The notes beneath the pieces were generated by a model. It worked only from the letters and a program-made list of their open reading frames with translations. It was not told where the DNA came from and did not search any database. From assembly GCA_013397455.1 (NCBI GenBank), contig VYZB01000744.1:124001-188000 (forward strand): a stretch of 64,000 bases of DNA. The letters are read 5' to 3'. Positions 36,985 through 49,564 of this stretch are shown here, one piece after another (position 1 is the first letter of the stretch; the number at the start of each line of letters is the position of its first letter). The stretch is from Crotophaga sulcirostris. Lineage: Eukaryota > Chordata > Aves > Cuculiformes > Crotophagidae. The position numbers and the translations under genes are program-made.

Positions 36985-37200
36985 GTACAAAGAACAGTTG
37001 TGAGAAGAGGAGGAGGCAGTGTCACCAGCAATAGGTGTTTCACTTTCACGCATATACTTGCTCCTTGGCCCTCGGTGCATTGTATTGATGTGTAATCACA
37101 AATGGTTGTGAAAAGAGGAAAGTGTGGTCAGTGAATGGAGTTGGCACAGGAATGGTGGTGCTGTGTGAGTGACCATGCCTGCACATACTTTGAATGTAAT
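36985..37200 (+). repeat. Diverged tandem duplication of about 110 bp
   Basis: GTACAAAGAACAGTTGTGAG with AGAGGAGGAGGCAGTG (from about 36986) resembles ATCACAAATGGTTGTGAAAA with GAGGAAAGTGTGGTCAGTG (from about 37096). The two halves are clearly diverged, so this is an old duplication or two related repeats. Confidence 0.4.
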
Positions 37201-37729
37201 TGTGCGAATCATGTGAAGGCTACTTCCTCACTCATTTCAGTAGTCTTATTAGTACCCTTCCTGTTGAGCTGAAAATCAGAGCAATGAGGCATAAGTCAGT
37301 GTTTGTTTGTTGATAGTCAGAAGACTTCATTCAGAAGGTCCTATCAGCTTTAAGTCTTGGGAAGCTGTGATTTTTAACAGTACCGCAAGTCACACCACTT
37401 CCATGACAAAGCCAAGACTGAGATCAAGTATTTGCTGATGTTAAATAAATTATATAGAGATTATGTGAGCATACACACAAATATAGGGATATGAACTCAT
37501 GAATGTTGGCCAGGAAATTTGAATTTGCCTTGGATCATTGAATGGTTTTAACTCTGCCATTGCCTTCTTCTATGGTTGCTTTTCCTCATCACATCATCAG
37601 CTTTCTGACTGCAGCAGTAAATTGGAACTTTTAGAACAAATATTTTGTACTGTATCTGTTGGGAAACCTTACTAGATACTCATCTCAATGGGATCACAGA
37701 TTTTTGTAATGAGCGTGTCACGGACATTG

Positions 37730-37919
37730 NNNNNNNNNNNNNNNNNNNNNNNNNNNNNNNNNNNNNNNNNNNNNNNNNNNNNNNNNNNNNNNNNNNNNNN
37801 NNNNNNNNNNNNNNNNNNNNNNNNNNNNNNNNNNNNNNNNNNNNNNNNNNNNNNNNNNNNNNNNNNNNNNNNNNNNNNNNNNNNNNNNNNNNNNNNNNNN
37901 NNNNNNNNNNNNNNNNNNN
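37730..37919. other. Assembly gap, 190 N
   Basis: One hundred and ninety undetermined bases. Open frames that cross it are artefacts. The left flank ends in GTGTCACGGACATTG, a TG-start, CpG-containing wording that may be the edge of a repeat that stopped assembly. Confidence 0.97.
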
Positions 37920-38128
37920 TTCTCTTTTACCAGACAATAAGATAATATACATATAAAAAAATCCAATCAGGTTAACACAATCTACCAAATGCAATCTACT
38001 GCCAAAAGGATGTCTCACTTATTATTGTTTCTGTAATAAAGTTATATGCATACTTACATAAGACAATAGAAGGATGTTATATCACGCTAGCTGTAGGTTT
38101 CTCTCTTTTCCCTCCTCTTTCAATTCAA

Positions 38129-38160
38129 ATGTATTTCAACCTAAGTAGGTTGAAATGCAT
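38129..38160. repeat. Near-perfect hairpin, 15-bp arms
   Basis: ATGTATTTCAACCTA (38129-38143) and TAGGTTGAAATGCAT (38146-38160) are reverse complements at 14 of 15 positions, with a two-base centre (AG). No adjoining mobile-element end or gene explains it. Confidence 0.9.
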
Positions 38161-41100
38161 GCATCCTTCTAATGTAAAGTCAAATCATTGTCATTTCATT
38201 AATTAAGAATAGCCACTTTGGGAAAAATGAATAGTTATTTGAAAAAAATGAACTAAGGAAGCCTTATTTCCCATGACTGTGTTTCACTTTACAACATGTA
38301 AAAATGTGTCCTGCCTTCTCTTGCATCTAGATCTGAATTACATCTATACTGAGTGAAGAGTACATGTGAACCTTTGCTTACTGCTTGCTGGAATGCTAAC
38401 AGAACGAACTTCTACTATACTGTTTGCAGAGCAAACAAATTACAAATCCTCTCTGTAGCCTGTAGAGTATATTACACAGGGCTATTGTAGGAACTATTAT
38501 ACCTTTGAGATGTCTGTCATCTTGTCAGAGTTGAATTTGGACAGAGGACTTAAAAGGATTAATATACTATTTTTTAATTTTTAGTAATATGCTATTTAAA
38601 AATGCACTTTTGATAGTTCCACAACCAGAATTTTAACATTTGCTTAACTAAAGGATATGTATTTGTTTTATTGATGCTTAATCCATTCAAAACTTCTCAC
38701 TTATTCTTTTATTTTGATTCCAGTATAAAGGACGTCTTAAAAATACACACTTAAAGACACTCTTTTCCCAGGCTGCTATCAACCTAGTTTCTCAGATATT
38801 GTGCTATGACACCAAAACTACTTGTGCATTTTCCAGACATTTCACTATATTTTAGATTACAAATAGGCTTCCATTTCACAGGCACTATACTATATTAGAT
38901 ATTGTAAAGAAAAAAATGTTAAAACTTCTCTAGACATGAAATAAGAAGAGGGAAAAGAATGAAGAAATTCTTCAATGATAGTGTAACTTTTTTTCTTTTG
39001 ATATTATATATATTCTTGGTTTGACCTTAAAATTACATGAGTACTATATGTGAAGACAAAGGAAGATGAAATGTAATAATGGATAATGAAAACTATAAGC
39101 ATTTCTGCAAAAGCTGAAACTTTCTCTGTTGTTAAGAACAGTGGAGGAAACTGATCTCTATTAATTGGCTGCAAGATTATTGTGTTTCTGTAACATAATG
39201 TCATTATGAAAAAGTAACTAAAATCACAAGGGGTGCTTTCAGCAAAGAATAAGAAATGTGAATAGTATTGTTTATCACCCTAATATGACCTGATCTGAAA
39301 TTCTGGACACCATTCTGTTCATCCATATTTAAGATGCCTAAACGAAATGAGTGAGGAGAATAAATATTAAAGCGATAGAGAAACAGATGCCAAAAAAAAA
39401 AAATTTGTCCAGAAATATCAACACGCAACACTGACATAGTTGCTTACAAAAAGAGAAGTGGAAAACCAGTGTCAGGTAGCCACAATAAGCAGTTAAGATA
39501 AAGATACCATTGATGTGGAAACAAATAAGTATAAGCTAGATCTGAATGAATTGAGTCTGGAAATAGGGGGTTCATACAATGAAATAAAGCACTGGAGTGC
39601 CCTCACAGAAGGAATGACAAAGAGGTAGTCTAAAAAGCTTCTACCGGCCTATTTATATTGACAAGTCATCTGCTAAGGAACTGAACTGTGTATTCCAATG
39701 TTCCTCTACAGTTGTGTGCTCCAGGTATAGTTCATAAGCATGACATAGTCTTCACATTTTTCTTCTCAAAGTGAACTATCAAAAAACACTTGGAATATAA
39801 TTTGGATCAGCCAGTCATATACTGTTTAAGCAGTAGTTGAAAAAACAGTTCAATTTTTTTCATCATGTTTGACTCATGAAAAGACTGAGCTCCAGAGATG
39901 CTAGAATGCTGCACTGTGTAACACCACATCATACATAATTAACACCAGACTTAGGCAAATTTGACAGTTGAGCATAAATCCTGTATCAAATACTATATCT
40001 AGAAAAGTACTTACAGTCTTTATTCCTTAAGTTATTTTCTGTTTGTTTTACTATGTTCAAGATATAAGAAAACCTACTGTATAAAAGCACTGCTTTCCCA
40101 TGAATTTAATTGAAATTATTTATGATTCATTAGGCATGAGGAAAAAAAAGAATACAATGTCGTTATACCTCTCCCTCACAAAAGCTAATACTCAGTGAGA
40201 AGATGTTTTGAAACAGCATTATACTGAAATGCTTATTATGGAAAGATAAGCAGAAAAGCAGATAAAAGAGAACAAGTGTCAAATTCTCTACTGCTGGGAC
40301 TATATCTGCTTCCTTCTTGGTCAGCAGAAATATGGTCCTTAGAACAAACTAAAATCTTTAAGTAGAGTCAGCAGCAGTTTCACTTCTGTGAAAGCCTGAA
40401 AAAAAAGGAGAAAATTCAGAAGAATAACTTTTCTCAAGGGGAACTTTGGCCCCCATTATTCATAAAGGTTCACATGAGCCTGTTGCATTTGCTTCCTTAG
40501 ATCCTATTAAAACCCTAGTGCATATCAGTCTCATTTCCAAGCACCTGTCTTGTTTGTTCGTTCTGCTGCCTGAGAAGCATCAATCAAGATTGAGACTAGC
40601 ATTAGTTCAATCAATGACTACCTTATGCTTGCTAATCCTTTTTAAGAGAAAGACTAATAAAATGTGTTTACCACCAAGCAATGTTAGTTCGACTGACTTT
40701 AAAATAAAGATTCATGGTTTGTAATAAATAATGGCTAACTTCTTGCCAGACATACATCCAGTCCAATAGGTATCAAATCTACTGGAAGATTCAAACATTT
40801 GGCAGTTAGGGAAGTAAAGACACTGTTGAGATTATTTGGGGAAGTGTTCTAGGATTTCTCTGTCATCAAAGATGCAGGGATGCAGAAACACTTCTCTGCA
40901 GGCAGAATGTATACTGGAAGTGTAGCAATTATTTCGGGCTATAATCTTTCTATAGCCGTAATATTAGTTTCTCAATATCTCTGCCATGTAGACAAGTCTT
41001 TACAACGAAATAAAAATATCCACTATTGGAGTTGACATGAAACAACTGTTTTGTAAGGTTTTTCCTGCTGTTTCCACGTTTCTAAAAATCCTATATGACA

Positions 41101-42740
41101 GTTGTTACAGGGATACAGGACAAGACAGGAAGGTCATGAAAGAGATTTAAAAACTTGTTTGAAACACAGGTTTTGTTATATATTGTCAGAAAATTTACAG
41201 CTGATGTAGTTCAAGACTGAGTTTGTTGTCACTTATACTTACCAGTACTAAATCAGGATAACTTAAGTGAACTGACTGATGTTTTATCTCCTTTATATAT
41301 AAGAATAAATTCAATTAGAGTCAGGGCCTACATTTTGAGAATGACAATAACAAATGTAATAAGGTTACATAGATATATATTTCAGCTTTCTTCTTCCTGC
41401 TGGCTGGGGAATCTATCTGATGTCTCATGCAATATGGAAGTACATTTCGGGCTATAATTTCCTACAGAAAATTCATTTTAAAAATTAAATCCAGAGAATA
41501 AGCATTTTCTCATCAAGAAAGCTGAGACCAATAGCTTTTATCTTTCAGGATTCTGAAGTTAAGAAGAAGAACCTTGCTCAGAGGTTGAGCTGACAAGTCC
41601 TAACATGACAGTCAGAGAGGTTTCACTGTGTGAGTAAAACCCAGCATATTTAAATTTAAACACCCAGGGCATAATCTCCAGATGCACAGATGTGTGCCTG
41701 TATGGAAAGATGACAAGTATGGTTCCACTTTTACCTTTTCCCTGTTCTTGAGGACAGATGAAAGTTGAACTAGTCTCTTAAACAGTCTAGAGCTTGTGGC
41801 TCAAACCTGTGCTAAATTGATTCAGGGGATGGTATTAACTTAGATTACATCTATAAGCAATGTATTCAGAGACATTATTCCAGCTATTCACCTCATCCTA
41901 TGAGATATGTTAAAGTACCTGGAATGAGTTGCCTTCTGCAGGTTGCTTTTCTCCACTGGCTACAATGGGAGATAACTTTAGGTTAGGTCTTGGGGAGTTC
42001 AGAGTTAGGTGAGGTAAAGCTGGCCTTTAGTGGCTTCTTAATGTTCCTTAAGATAAGCATACAATGCTAATGCAATATTGTCCTCCCTCAGACCAGAAAG
42101 CTTTATTTCTCCTTTACTATTAAAAATACCTTCTGCATTTGTAGAATAAGGATGATATAATGTAAAATGTAAGGGATTTTAATGTTGATTCAAGGCAATC
42201 TACTGTAGGTTGAAGACCCACTCTGCACTTCTTATAGGTGATTATTTTGAGATAGTACAGGTGGTGTGTTATGAGCAGACTTGAGTTCATTATATCAGCC
42301 TCAAGGACCTTCCTGCTGAAATTTCAGTCAGTGCTGTGCTGAGCCCAAGCTCACATGCCCAAATCTAGCCCTGTGGTACTGAGAGCTGTTTATCTGCTAG
42401 ATTTTCAGTTCTGTCCTTTGCCTGAGCTCTGACTAAGCAAGCTCAATTCACTGGTCGGACATCTCTGTTCTATATTCTATTCAATACTACCTTTTTTATT
42501 GGTTAACATTAACATTCTTTCAGAGAATGGCACTCATCTGTGTCTAGTATAATCACATGAGCACATTTACATCTTTGCTACATATTTCTTACAAATTAAC
42601 TGTTCATTCATTGTGAAACAGTACAGTTCAAACATTTTCTGAGCACCATTTTAATACACATGCTCATTGTGAAGATGATGGTGGGTGAACTGCATAGCTT
42701 TTAATGGATCTGTGTTTCTTCTTTAAGCCTACTAATTACT

Positions 42741-42764
42741 GTAATTGAAGCTGATTTCAATTAC
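42741..42764. promoter_or_regulatory. Symmetrical ATTA motif, possible homeodomain site
   Basis: GTAATTGAA and TTCAATTAC are perfect reverse complements with a six-base spacer (GCTGAT). Each arm contains a TAATTG/CAATTA core typical of homeodomain binding sites. An ATGCAAAT octamer (POU-type) follows at 42814-42821. The motif is seen directly; a regulatory role is inference. Confidence 0.35.
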
Positions 42765-44164
42765 TTTCTGGATAGGGCTTAGTTTAATTTATGCCTGTGC
42801 TGTTCACTTTCCCATGCAAATCCAACTTTTTGGCTGTGAAATCAAGGAACTTATAGCTCACAGACAGTTCTCCTTTCAAAAGTTAATTAAACTATAGAGT
42901 ACATTTTTACATGTCAGTATGTAGGAGAGGTCACCAACTAACAGAAAGTACCACACATATAATGGATCTTATCCTGACTCTCTTAATCATCTCCAGCACC
43001 AAATAAAGTTCAGTGATACTCTTCACTACCTTGGTTATTAATATCAGAATTAAAACCAGTGATACAATCTTGAGGAAAAACGCTGGCGAAACACTCATCC
43101 TGCAGCACTAGCAGTCACTGCTAAATATTCTAGAAAAAAACAGATATCAATGACCTTTTCATTTAAAGAGAGAAAACCATATCTGCTGAGGTCAGAGAAT
43201 GTTACTTCACAGAGTACAACAACACAAAGATTTCAACATGCATATGCATTACCAGGATTTGCCAACTGTCATAAAGGATAGGGGACTGTGGAAGGTAGGG
43301 AAGATTTTATTCTTCAACCATGTAATATTTATTCTTTCAAACCACAATGTTCCATAAGTCTTGCTGTAAATTAAGACATAAGTGGCATCAATAATGAACG
43401 CACAATTTTCAAAAGCAATTTTATGATTTTCTGTACCATCCTACTCTTACAAGGCTTTTCTTAAGTAGCCACATGAGAGGTGAGTTAAAATATAGTTTTG
43501 GAAGCATATTTTATTACTTTTTGTCTTCAAGTATACATTACAAAAGACATTCTACGGGAGCATGTGCTTCTTGTTAACACAATCGACAAGTCATTAAGTA
43601 CAGTAAATAATTTACACATCAAAAAATTGATTCTTACTCAGAAACGACTGCAACTCCTGTTTATTAGATTTCCAAAGATTTTCCCCTCACAACAGTCAAA
43701 TACACTTACTTTGAAAAGCCTTGAATTTATCTAAAAAATAAACCCAAGATACATAAAAGTGTTAATACCAGTCTTTGTGCATTGTGTTCATCCAACAAAC
43801 TACATAGGTTTACAGTAGACACACAGGTTCTTCAGGAATGTGAGGTAGCTGTTTCCATTTTCATCTCAATAGGAATTTTGCTTGTAAGAGATGTGAGAGC
43901 AATAGGGGTTAAAATGAGCACAAATCTCACCCACCGCCAATTTCTTTTTCTAGCTTAAAACCACATGTTTTAAACCAGTTAACTTACTTTTAAGCAAACA
44001 GCTTAAAATAAAATATATTATACCTTAGTATGAGCTGGGTTAAATTAGTGGACCATTTTTCAGGTTGAATAGTAGACTAGGAACAAAAGAATGCACAAAA
44101 TTAATGCCTTCACTTCTTTTTCTTAACTTATTGCCTGTCAAACTATCTATTAAAGTTTAATGTC

Positions 44165-45718
44165 TTTCAACGATCCAAGAGGATTTGGTTAGAGATCTCC
44201 TCGGCCAATCAGAAACACACAAGTCTATGGGATCAGATGGGATCCACCCAAGGGTATTAAGGGAGTTGGCAGAGGTCTTCAACAAAACCCTTTCCATCAT
44301 CTACCAGCAATCCTGGCTGACTGGGGAAGTGCCACTTGACTGGAGACTGGCAAATATTACACCCATTTACAAGAAGGGCAAGAGGGAGGATCAAGGGAAC
44401 TACAGGCCTGTCAGTCTGACCTCACTATTGGGGAAAGTCATGGAGCAGATCATCTTGATTGCTATCATACAGCACATGTTGGACAACCAGGTGATCAAGC
44501 CCAGTCAATATGGATTTATAAAAAGAAGGTCCTGCCAGACCAACCTGATCTCCTTCTATGACAAGGTTATCCAATTAATGGATGAGGGAGAGGCTGTGGA
44601 TGTGGTGTACTTGGAATTTGGTAAAGCCTTTGACACTGTTTCTCACAGTATTCTGCTTTAGAAACCGGCTGCCATTGGTCTGAACAGGCACACCCTCTGC
44701 TGGGTAACTGGCTGGATGGCCGGGCTCAAAGAGTGGTGGTAATAAATCCAGCTGGAGGCTGGTCACAAGTGGTGTTCCCCAGGGTTCCGTGTTGGGGCCA
44801 GTTCTGATCAACATCTTTATCAGCAGTCTGGATGAGGGGTTTGAGGGTACCATTAGTAAGTTTGCAGATGACACTAAGCTGGGTGGTAGTGTTGATCTGC
44901 TTGAAGGAAGAGAGACTCTTCAGAGAGATCTGGACAGGCTGGATCGATGGGCTGAAACCAGCGGGATGAGGTTCAACAAGACCAAGTGCTGAGTCCTGCA
45001 CTTGGGACTTGGGATCGCATGCAGTGTCATAGTCTTGGGGAAGAATGGCTGGAGTCGTGCCTGTCAAAGAGGGACCTGGGGGTGCTGGTTGTCAGCCGGC
45101 TGAATATGGGCCAGCAGTGTGCCCAGGTGGCCAAGAAGGCCAATGGCATCTTGGCCGGTATCAGAAACAGTGTGGCCAGCAGGAGCAGGGAAGTGATTGT
45201 GCCCCTGTACTCAGCACTGGTGAGGTTGTACCTCAAGTATTGGGTTCAGTTTTGGGCCCCTTGCTACAAGGAGGACACTAAGGTGCAGGAGCGTGTCCAG
45301 AGAAGGGCAACGACGCTGGTAAAGGGGCTGGAGAACAAGTCTTATGAGGAACAGATGAAGGAACTGGGGTTGTTTAGCTTGGAGAAGAGGAGGCTGAGGG
45401 GAGACCTCATCACTGTCTACAACTACCTGAAAGGAGATTGTACCAAGGTGAGTGTTGGTCTCTTCTCCCAAGCGACAGGTGATGGGATGAGGGGAAATGG
45501 TCGCAAGTTGTGCCAGGGGAGGTTCAGACTAGACATTAGGAAATTTTCTTTACTGAAAGGGTGGTCAGGCACTGGAACAGGCTACCCAGGGAAGTGGTTG
45601 AGTCACCATCACTGCAGGTGTTTAAGATGGGTAAATCAGTGGACAGGTACGATTGGACTCGATGATCTCAGAGGTCTTTTCCAACCAGGTGATTCTATGA
45701 TTCTATGATTTTATGATT
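44165..45718 (+). mobile_element. CR1 LINE, 5'-truncated, with decayed reverse transcriptase
   Basis: This is the largest CR1 copy here, about 1.55 kb of a family whose full length is about 4.5 kb. The ORF2 reverse transcriptase is readable in pieces. SDGIHPRVLRELA and NYRPVSLTSLLGKVMEQII fall in the first piece (44185-44661). YLEFGKAFDTVSH is motif A, where the usual catalytic Asp is Glu (codon 44614-44616). Motif C, FADD, is intact at 44861-44872. The frame is broken by a TAG at 44659-44661, a TGA near 44990-44992 and frame changes. A 240-codon open stretch (44986-45708) covers the ORF2 C-terminus and the 3' untranslated region. The copy ends in GATTCTATGATTCTATGATT-type octamers (45695-45718). 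It cannot move by itself. Its relatively good preservation suggests it is younger than the other fragments. Confidence 0.96.
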
Positions 45719-47427
45719 GGCCCTTTTGACCCAAATATTTAGCTAAATTCATGGTGTTGAGGTTGTTTCTGTTAGGAGGAAAAACTGGTGATGAAGTCAA
45801 GTGGGTGTTTTGCCATAGTTTTAAAAATTATAAAAGCTTTTCTCACATATACTTTCATCAATGGGGATGTCGCTGCCTATGTGAATTTCTGGTCCTTCTT
45901 ATACACTCTCTTCATATTGTCCCACTCGCTTTCCCTGGTGAATTGACAACTACACATACAAAAAAAATTCATTAATGAAAATTCTCTGCCTGCTTGTTAA
46001 ACATCTATCTATATTTACATGATACTAGGCACAATTTCTGTGATTACAGTGACTAGTTTTCTTAAGGAGCATATCTGAAAAATAACACGATGCATATAAA
46101 ATATTTTGAGAATTCTGATGAACTCAAAACAGCCATAATGCATACGTTTGTATCTTATTTTCAATTTATTTAAATGTAAATATTAATAAATATTAATAGT
46201 CTATCGAAAAGTATCCTTGAAGTTTTATATTTCAGAATAAGTATGACAGTAGTCTCACTTGGAATGTCTCACCTTCAGAAATCAAGCAAGATATTGATTG
46301 TTCCAACCAACTATGTCACCATCTGAAAATGTAATTAAAAAGAGCTTTTGCATGACTTACTGTCTGACTAACCATGAACAAAGCAGTGCACACATGGGGA
46401 CGTATTTTGCAGTCCTTAATCAAATGAAATCCTGTTGTTTTCAATGGTAGTTCTGCTCAATTAAGAACCAGAGATTTGGGCCCATGCATTATAATGCACA
46501 AGGGCATGTACTGGCGTCAGAGACATTTTTTGGATTACAATTAGCTTATTTTCTATTGAATATATGTGTGAAGAAAATATAAGGGAAAAGATCTGATTCC
46601 GTATTTCATGCTACATGGAGTTTTACATATTCATCGTCACATCAGAGTATCTTTTTACCTTTCTGAGAGGATTTATACAATGTTGGAAAATAAGATAACA
46701 AAACTTGGGTTTTTTCAGCTTTGCTTACTTCAACCATTTTTAACCTTACCATCAGTTATTGCTCTGAATGAAGCTTTTAGAACTGCATAACGTGAAATAT
46801 CTCCCCAAACCAATAAACTGAATACCTCTACTAAGCTCTCCAAACTCTATTCATTACATTGACTAGAGGCTGAACTGAATTGTTTAAGACTAGACACCTA
46901 CGACAGTACCTTATAAAATGAAAATAATCTGCATGGGTTGGCAGCTGTGACAGCAGGATATATGGAGCCACATTCTGGAGCAGCAGAGTGTGAAGCTTTT
47001 CCTAGGGTATGGCTCTTTCTTTTCCTTTATGCAACTTAACTGAGCTCTAGTGTTTCACTTGTTATCACATTCCAATGATCAGTCTAGATCCTTTGAAGAA
47101 ATACAGGCATATCCCATTGTGGAAATACTTGAGTCCAGTCAAAGGGATTTTCCTTCAGGGGTCTATCAATCAGCAGCAGCAGCATGGTTCAAGAAGCTGG
47201 AGCAAAGACCACTCTATTCATCACACAGATCTCTATCAGTCAGCAGCATTTTCTGAATCCTCTCTGAATGGAGCAAACATCAGAGCTTGAACGTTGCTAT
47301 CCTTCAAAGATGAACAGCTTTGTGACTTTTCCCATTCTCTTGTATGGTTTGGACGTATGTTGTGTCACGACAAGAGTATCGGTTTGACACAGCACTTAAG
47401 TGAATGCGGATACTGAGTGAACAAATG

Positions 47428-47487
47428 ACAGTCATGAACAGATGACAGACAGTCATGAACAGATGACAGACAGTCATGAACAGACAG
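47428..47487 (+). repeat. 21-bp minisatellite, nearly three copies
   Basis: Unit ACAGTCATGAACAGATGACAG occurs at 47428-47448 and 47449-47469, then partly at 47470-47487. The complete units are identical, which points to recent expansion. Because the unit is a multiple of three it stays open on the minus strand, but no gene is implied. Confidence 0.95.
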
Positions 47488-47854
47488 TGCAATTTTACGA
47501 GGACCCACAGAAAATCTGAAACACTGTAATAACAAAAAAATCAAGAAAATTGCTAAGAACTAAGAACTCGTGAATAGGAAACCATATTTCATTTTTGGCT
47601 CCGGGGCCAATACGACTTGTGAGTAGTAAAAAAAGGAGATTTCAGCTGAATACTTAACTGTTGTTTGAAAAGTTCTTCCATTCAGATTTACCTATGCCTA
47701 ACCACTGTACAGCTTTCTTTGTAGTGAGAGAGAAATGGTTTGAAAGAAGAAGCAATAAAGAACAATTTCAATTCATGGTTCTGAGCAACTGCAAAAAAAG
47801 TCAAGTAGAACTTTCCCCAAAGGTTTTGTTTTTTTTCTTCTCCACTGGCAAATT

Positions 47855-47856
47855 CA

Positions 47857-47889
<33 letters not shown>
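47855..47889 (+). repeat. (AAAAC)n simple repeat
   Basis: Runs of AAAAC repeated about five times follow a short A-run. Confidence 0.93.
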
Positions 47890-49373
47890 ACTCCCTCTGC
47901 CCCAACAGATCATTTCCAGAGTATAAGCAAATGAGTCTGCAGAATGATCAGCTAAAGTAATCTCTTGTGTATAAGATGATTTTGTCACTCCCTGAGGTAC
48001 TTGTTCCTTACCTTTCAGTTGGGAAATACAGTACCATTACAGACAGCTGTCACAGTGGAATAAGTCCATTGTACAAAATTCTTCACACAAAACCCAAATG
48101 TTGACAGGTGTGTCTTAATTAGTTTTGATATGTAATTAAGTTGTTTTCTTGAGAAGTGTCTTCCCACTTCAGGTTTACTGTCTCTTGTGTCTCATATCTC
48201 AGAAGAAAAAAACTATTTTGGAGGTTATATACAGCCTAACACGAACTTGCATATAATTATATAAACACCACAAAAAATGTACCTGTCCCAGAAGCTGTAG
48301 AGGAATTAAATTTTATCATCTCAGAAGTAAATTTCACTTTCTATTCAAACTGGTATTTGTTCAACCTATTGTGGTGAGATATTGACCTTACATTTTAGAA
48401 AATTAAACAAACACATAAACCAATTTGCAGCACTCTCGAGATGAGTATAACATGGGACTGCATACAACAAATCACAAAAACAGGACTGCATAGTAGAAGA
48501 AAATTTTCTGAGGTACTGCTTATAGTGAGTGGGACCTGATTGCATCAATAGAATCTGATTAGTTAGCCAGAGAAGATGAAGTTTTTATCTTTTGGGACTC
48601 TGAGAGAGAATGTAGTGAAGAAAGACATAAGAAAAAGGAAGATTCTGGTCCTGTTGCAAAAGTATTAAGTCCAGTAACAATCTACGAAGCTACCTGATTC
48701 CGTCTTCCTCCTAGGCATTGACCTGTGTGGCATCAATCTAACACTTCAGATCATGACTAACTTGATGAGCTGTGAGCTTCGTGATTTTATATTTTCTTCA
48801 AGACTTCTTCACATCATCCTTAAGGACTAGAAAGACAACTTGATTGAAACACCTTTCCTTTTTAATATTATTTTATTAATCTCTTCTTCAAGATTAATTA
48901 CTGAATTACTAAGTAGGTAATAACAATATCAGTAATACAATGCATATGCAACAATGGTAAAATCCTTTTTGCTTATTATTTATGCTTATTATTGTTTCAA
49001 AATGGAATTATCTGCATGCATTTTGCTAACGACTGAAGACCAATTACCAAGTGTTCTTTGTGACAATAAATCTGTTGTAACTTCAATATCCATTTCTGTT
49101 TCTCACTGCTTTATCTAAAGAAAAAGGAATGGCACATAGTTAATAATTAACAGCGATAATTTGGCTTTGCAGTAACCAGTCACCAGATCTGGCTATTGCA
49201 CGGCTGCGATGATTAGTGCATTAAATGAGAATTGGGATGTGCACCCATCCTTGGCCAATAACCTGGATAAAACCACCTGTTAAGATAAGAATATGAGCGC
49301 ACACAGCACACAGTGTGTGTGTGTATTGAACAGACAAAACTGTCTGAATGGTGTTTGTCCAAAAAATTATCAT

Positions 49374-49403
49374 GTTAAGGAGGAAGCTGTTAAGGAGGAA
49401 GCT
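49374..49403 (+). repeat. 15-bp tandem duplication
   Basis: GTTAAGGAGGAAGCT is present twice, end to end and identical. Confidence 0.95.
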
Positions 49404-49564
49404 GACCGCCTGCTGCCAGCTGTCAGTGTTAGACAGGAAGGAAATGATCAGTTGCATGAAACACTATTCAAGATTTTTCAGACACTTTTGAAGAAAAGAA
49501 GTAGGTAATCTGAAAAGAAGTATGATAAAAATAATTAAATTAAAAAATCCAAACAAAGCCCACC

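Larger units (their letters stand above)
31054..44164. other. AT-rich non-coding stretch
   Basis: No gene is supported. Contents seen: a T-rich tract before 32803, a diverged local duplication at about 36985-37200, the 190-N gap, the hairpin at 38129-38160, a repeated 15-mer at 40931 and 41444, and a symmetrical homeodomain-like motif at 42741-42764. The 112-codon open frame at 31391-31729 has no recognisable domain. Confidence 0.6.
45719..49560. other. AT-rich non-coding stretch
   Basis: No gene is supported. It contains a 21-bp minisatellite (47428-47487), an (AAAAC)n tract (47855-47889), a short GT run near 49311-49324 and a 15-bp tandem duplication (49374-49403). Confidence 0.6.

Noticed and set aside
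37645..38018. Open frames crossing the 190-N gap
   Set aside because: They exist only because undetermined bases hide stop codons.
44185..45708. Open frames of 158 and 240 codons as host genes
   Set aside because: Their wording is that of CR1 ORF2, and the block ends in the CR1 3' octamer tail.
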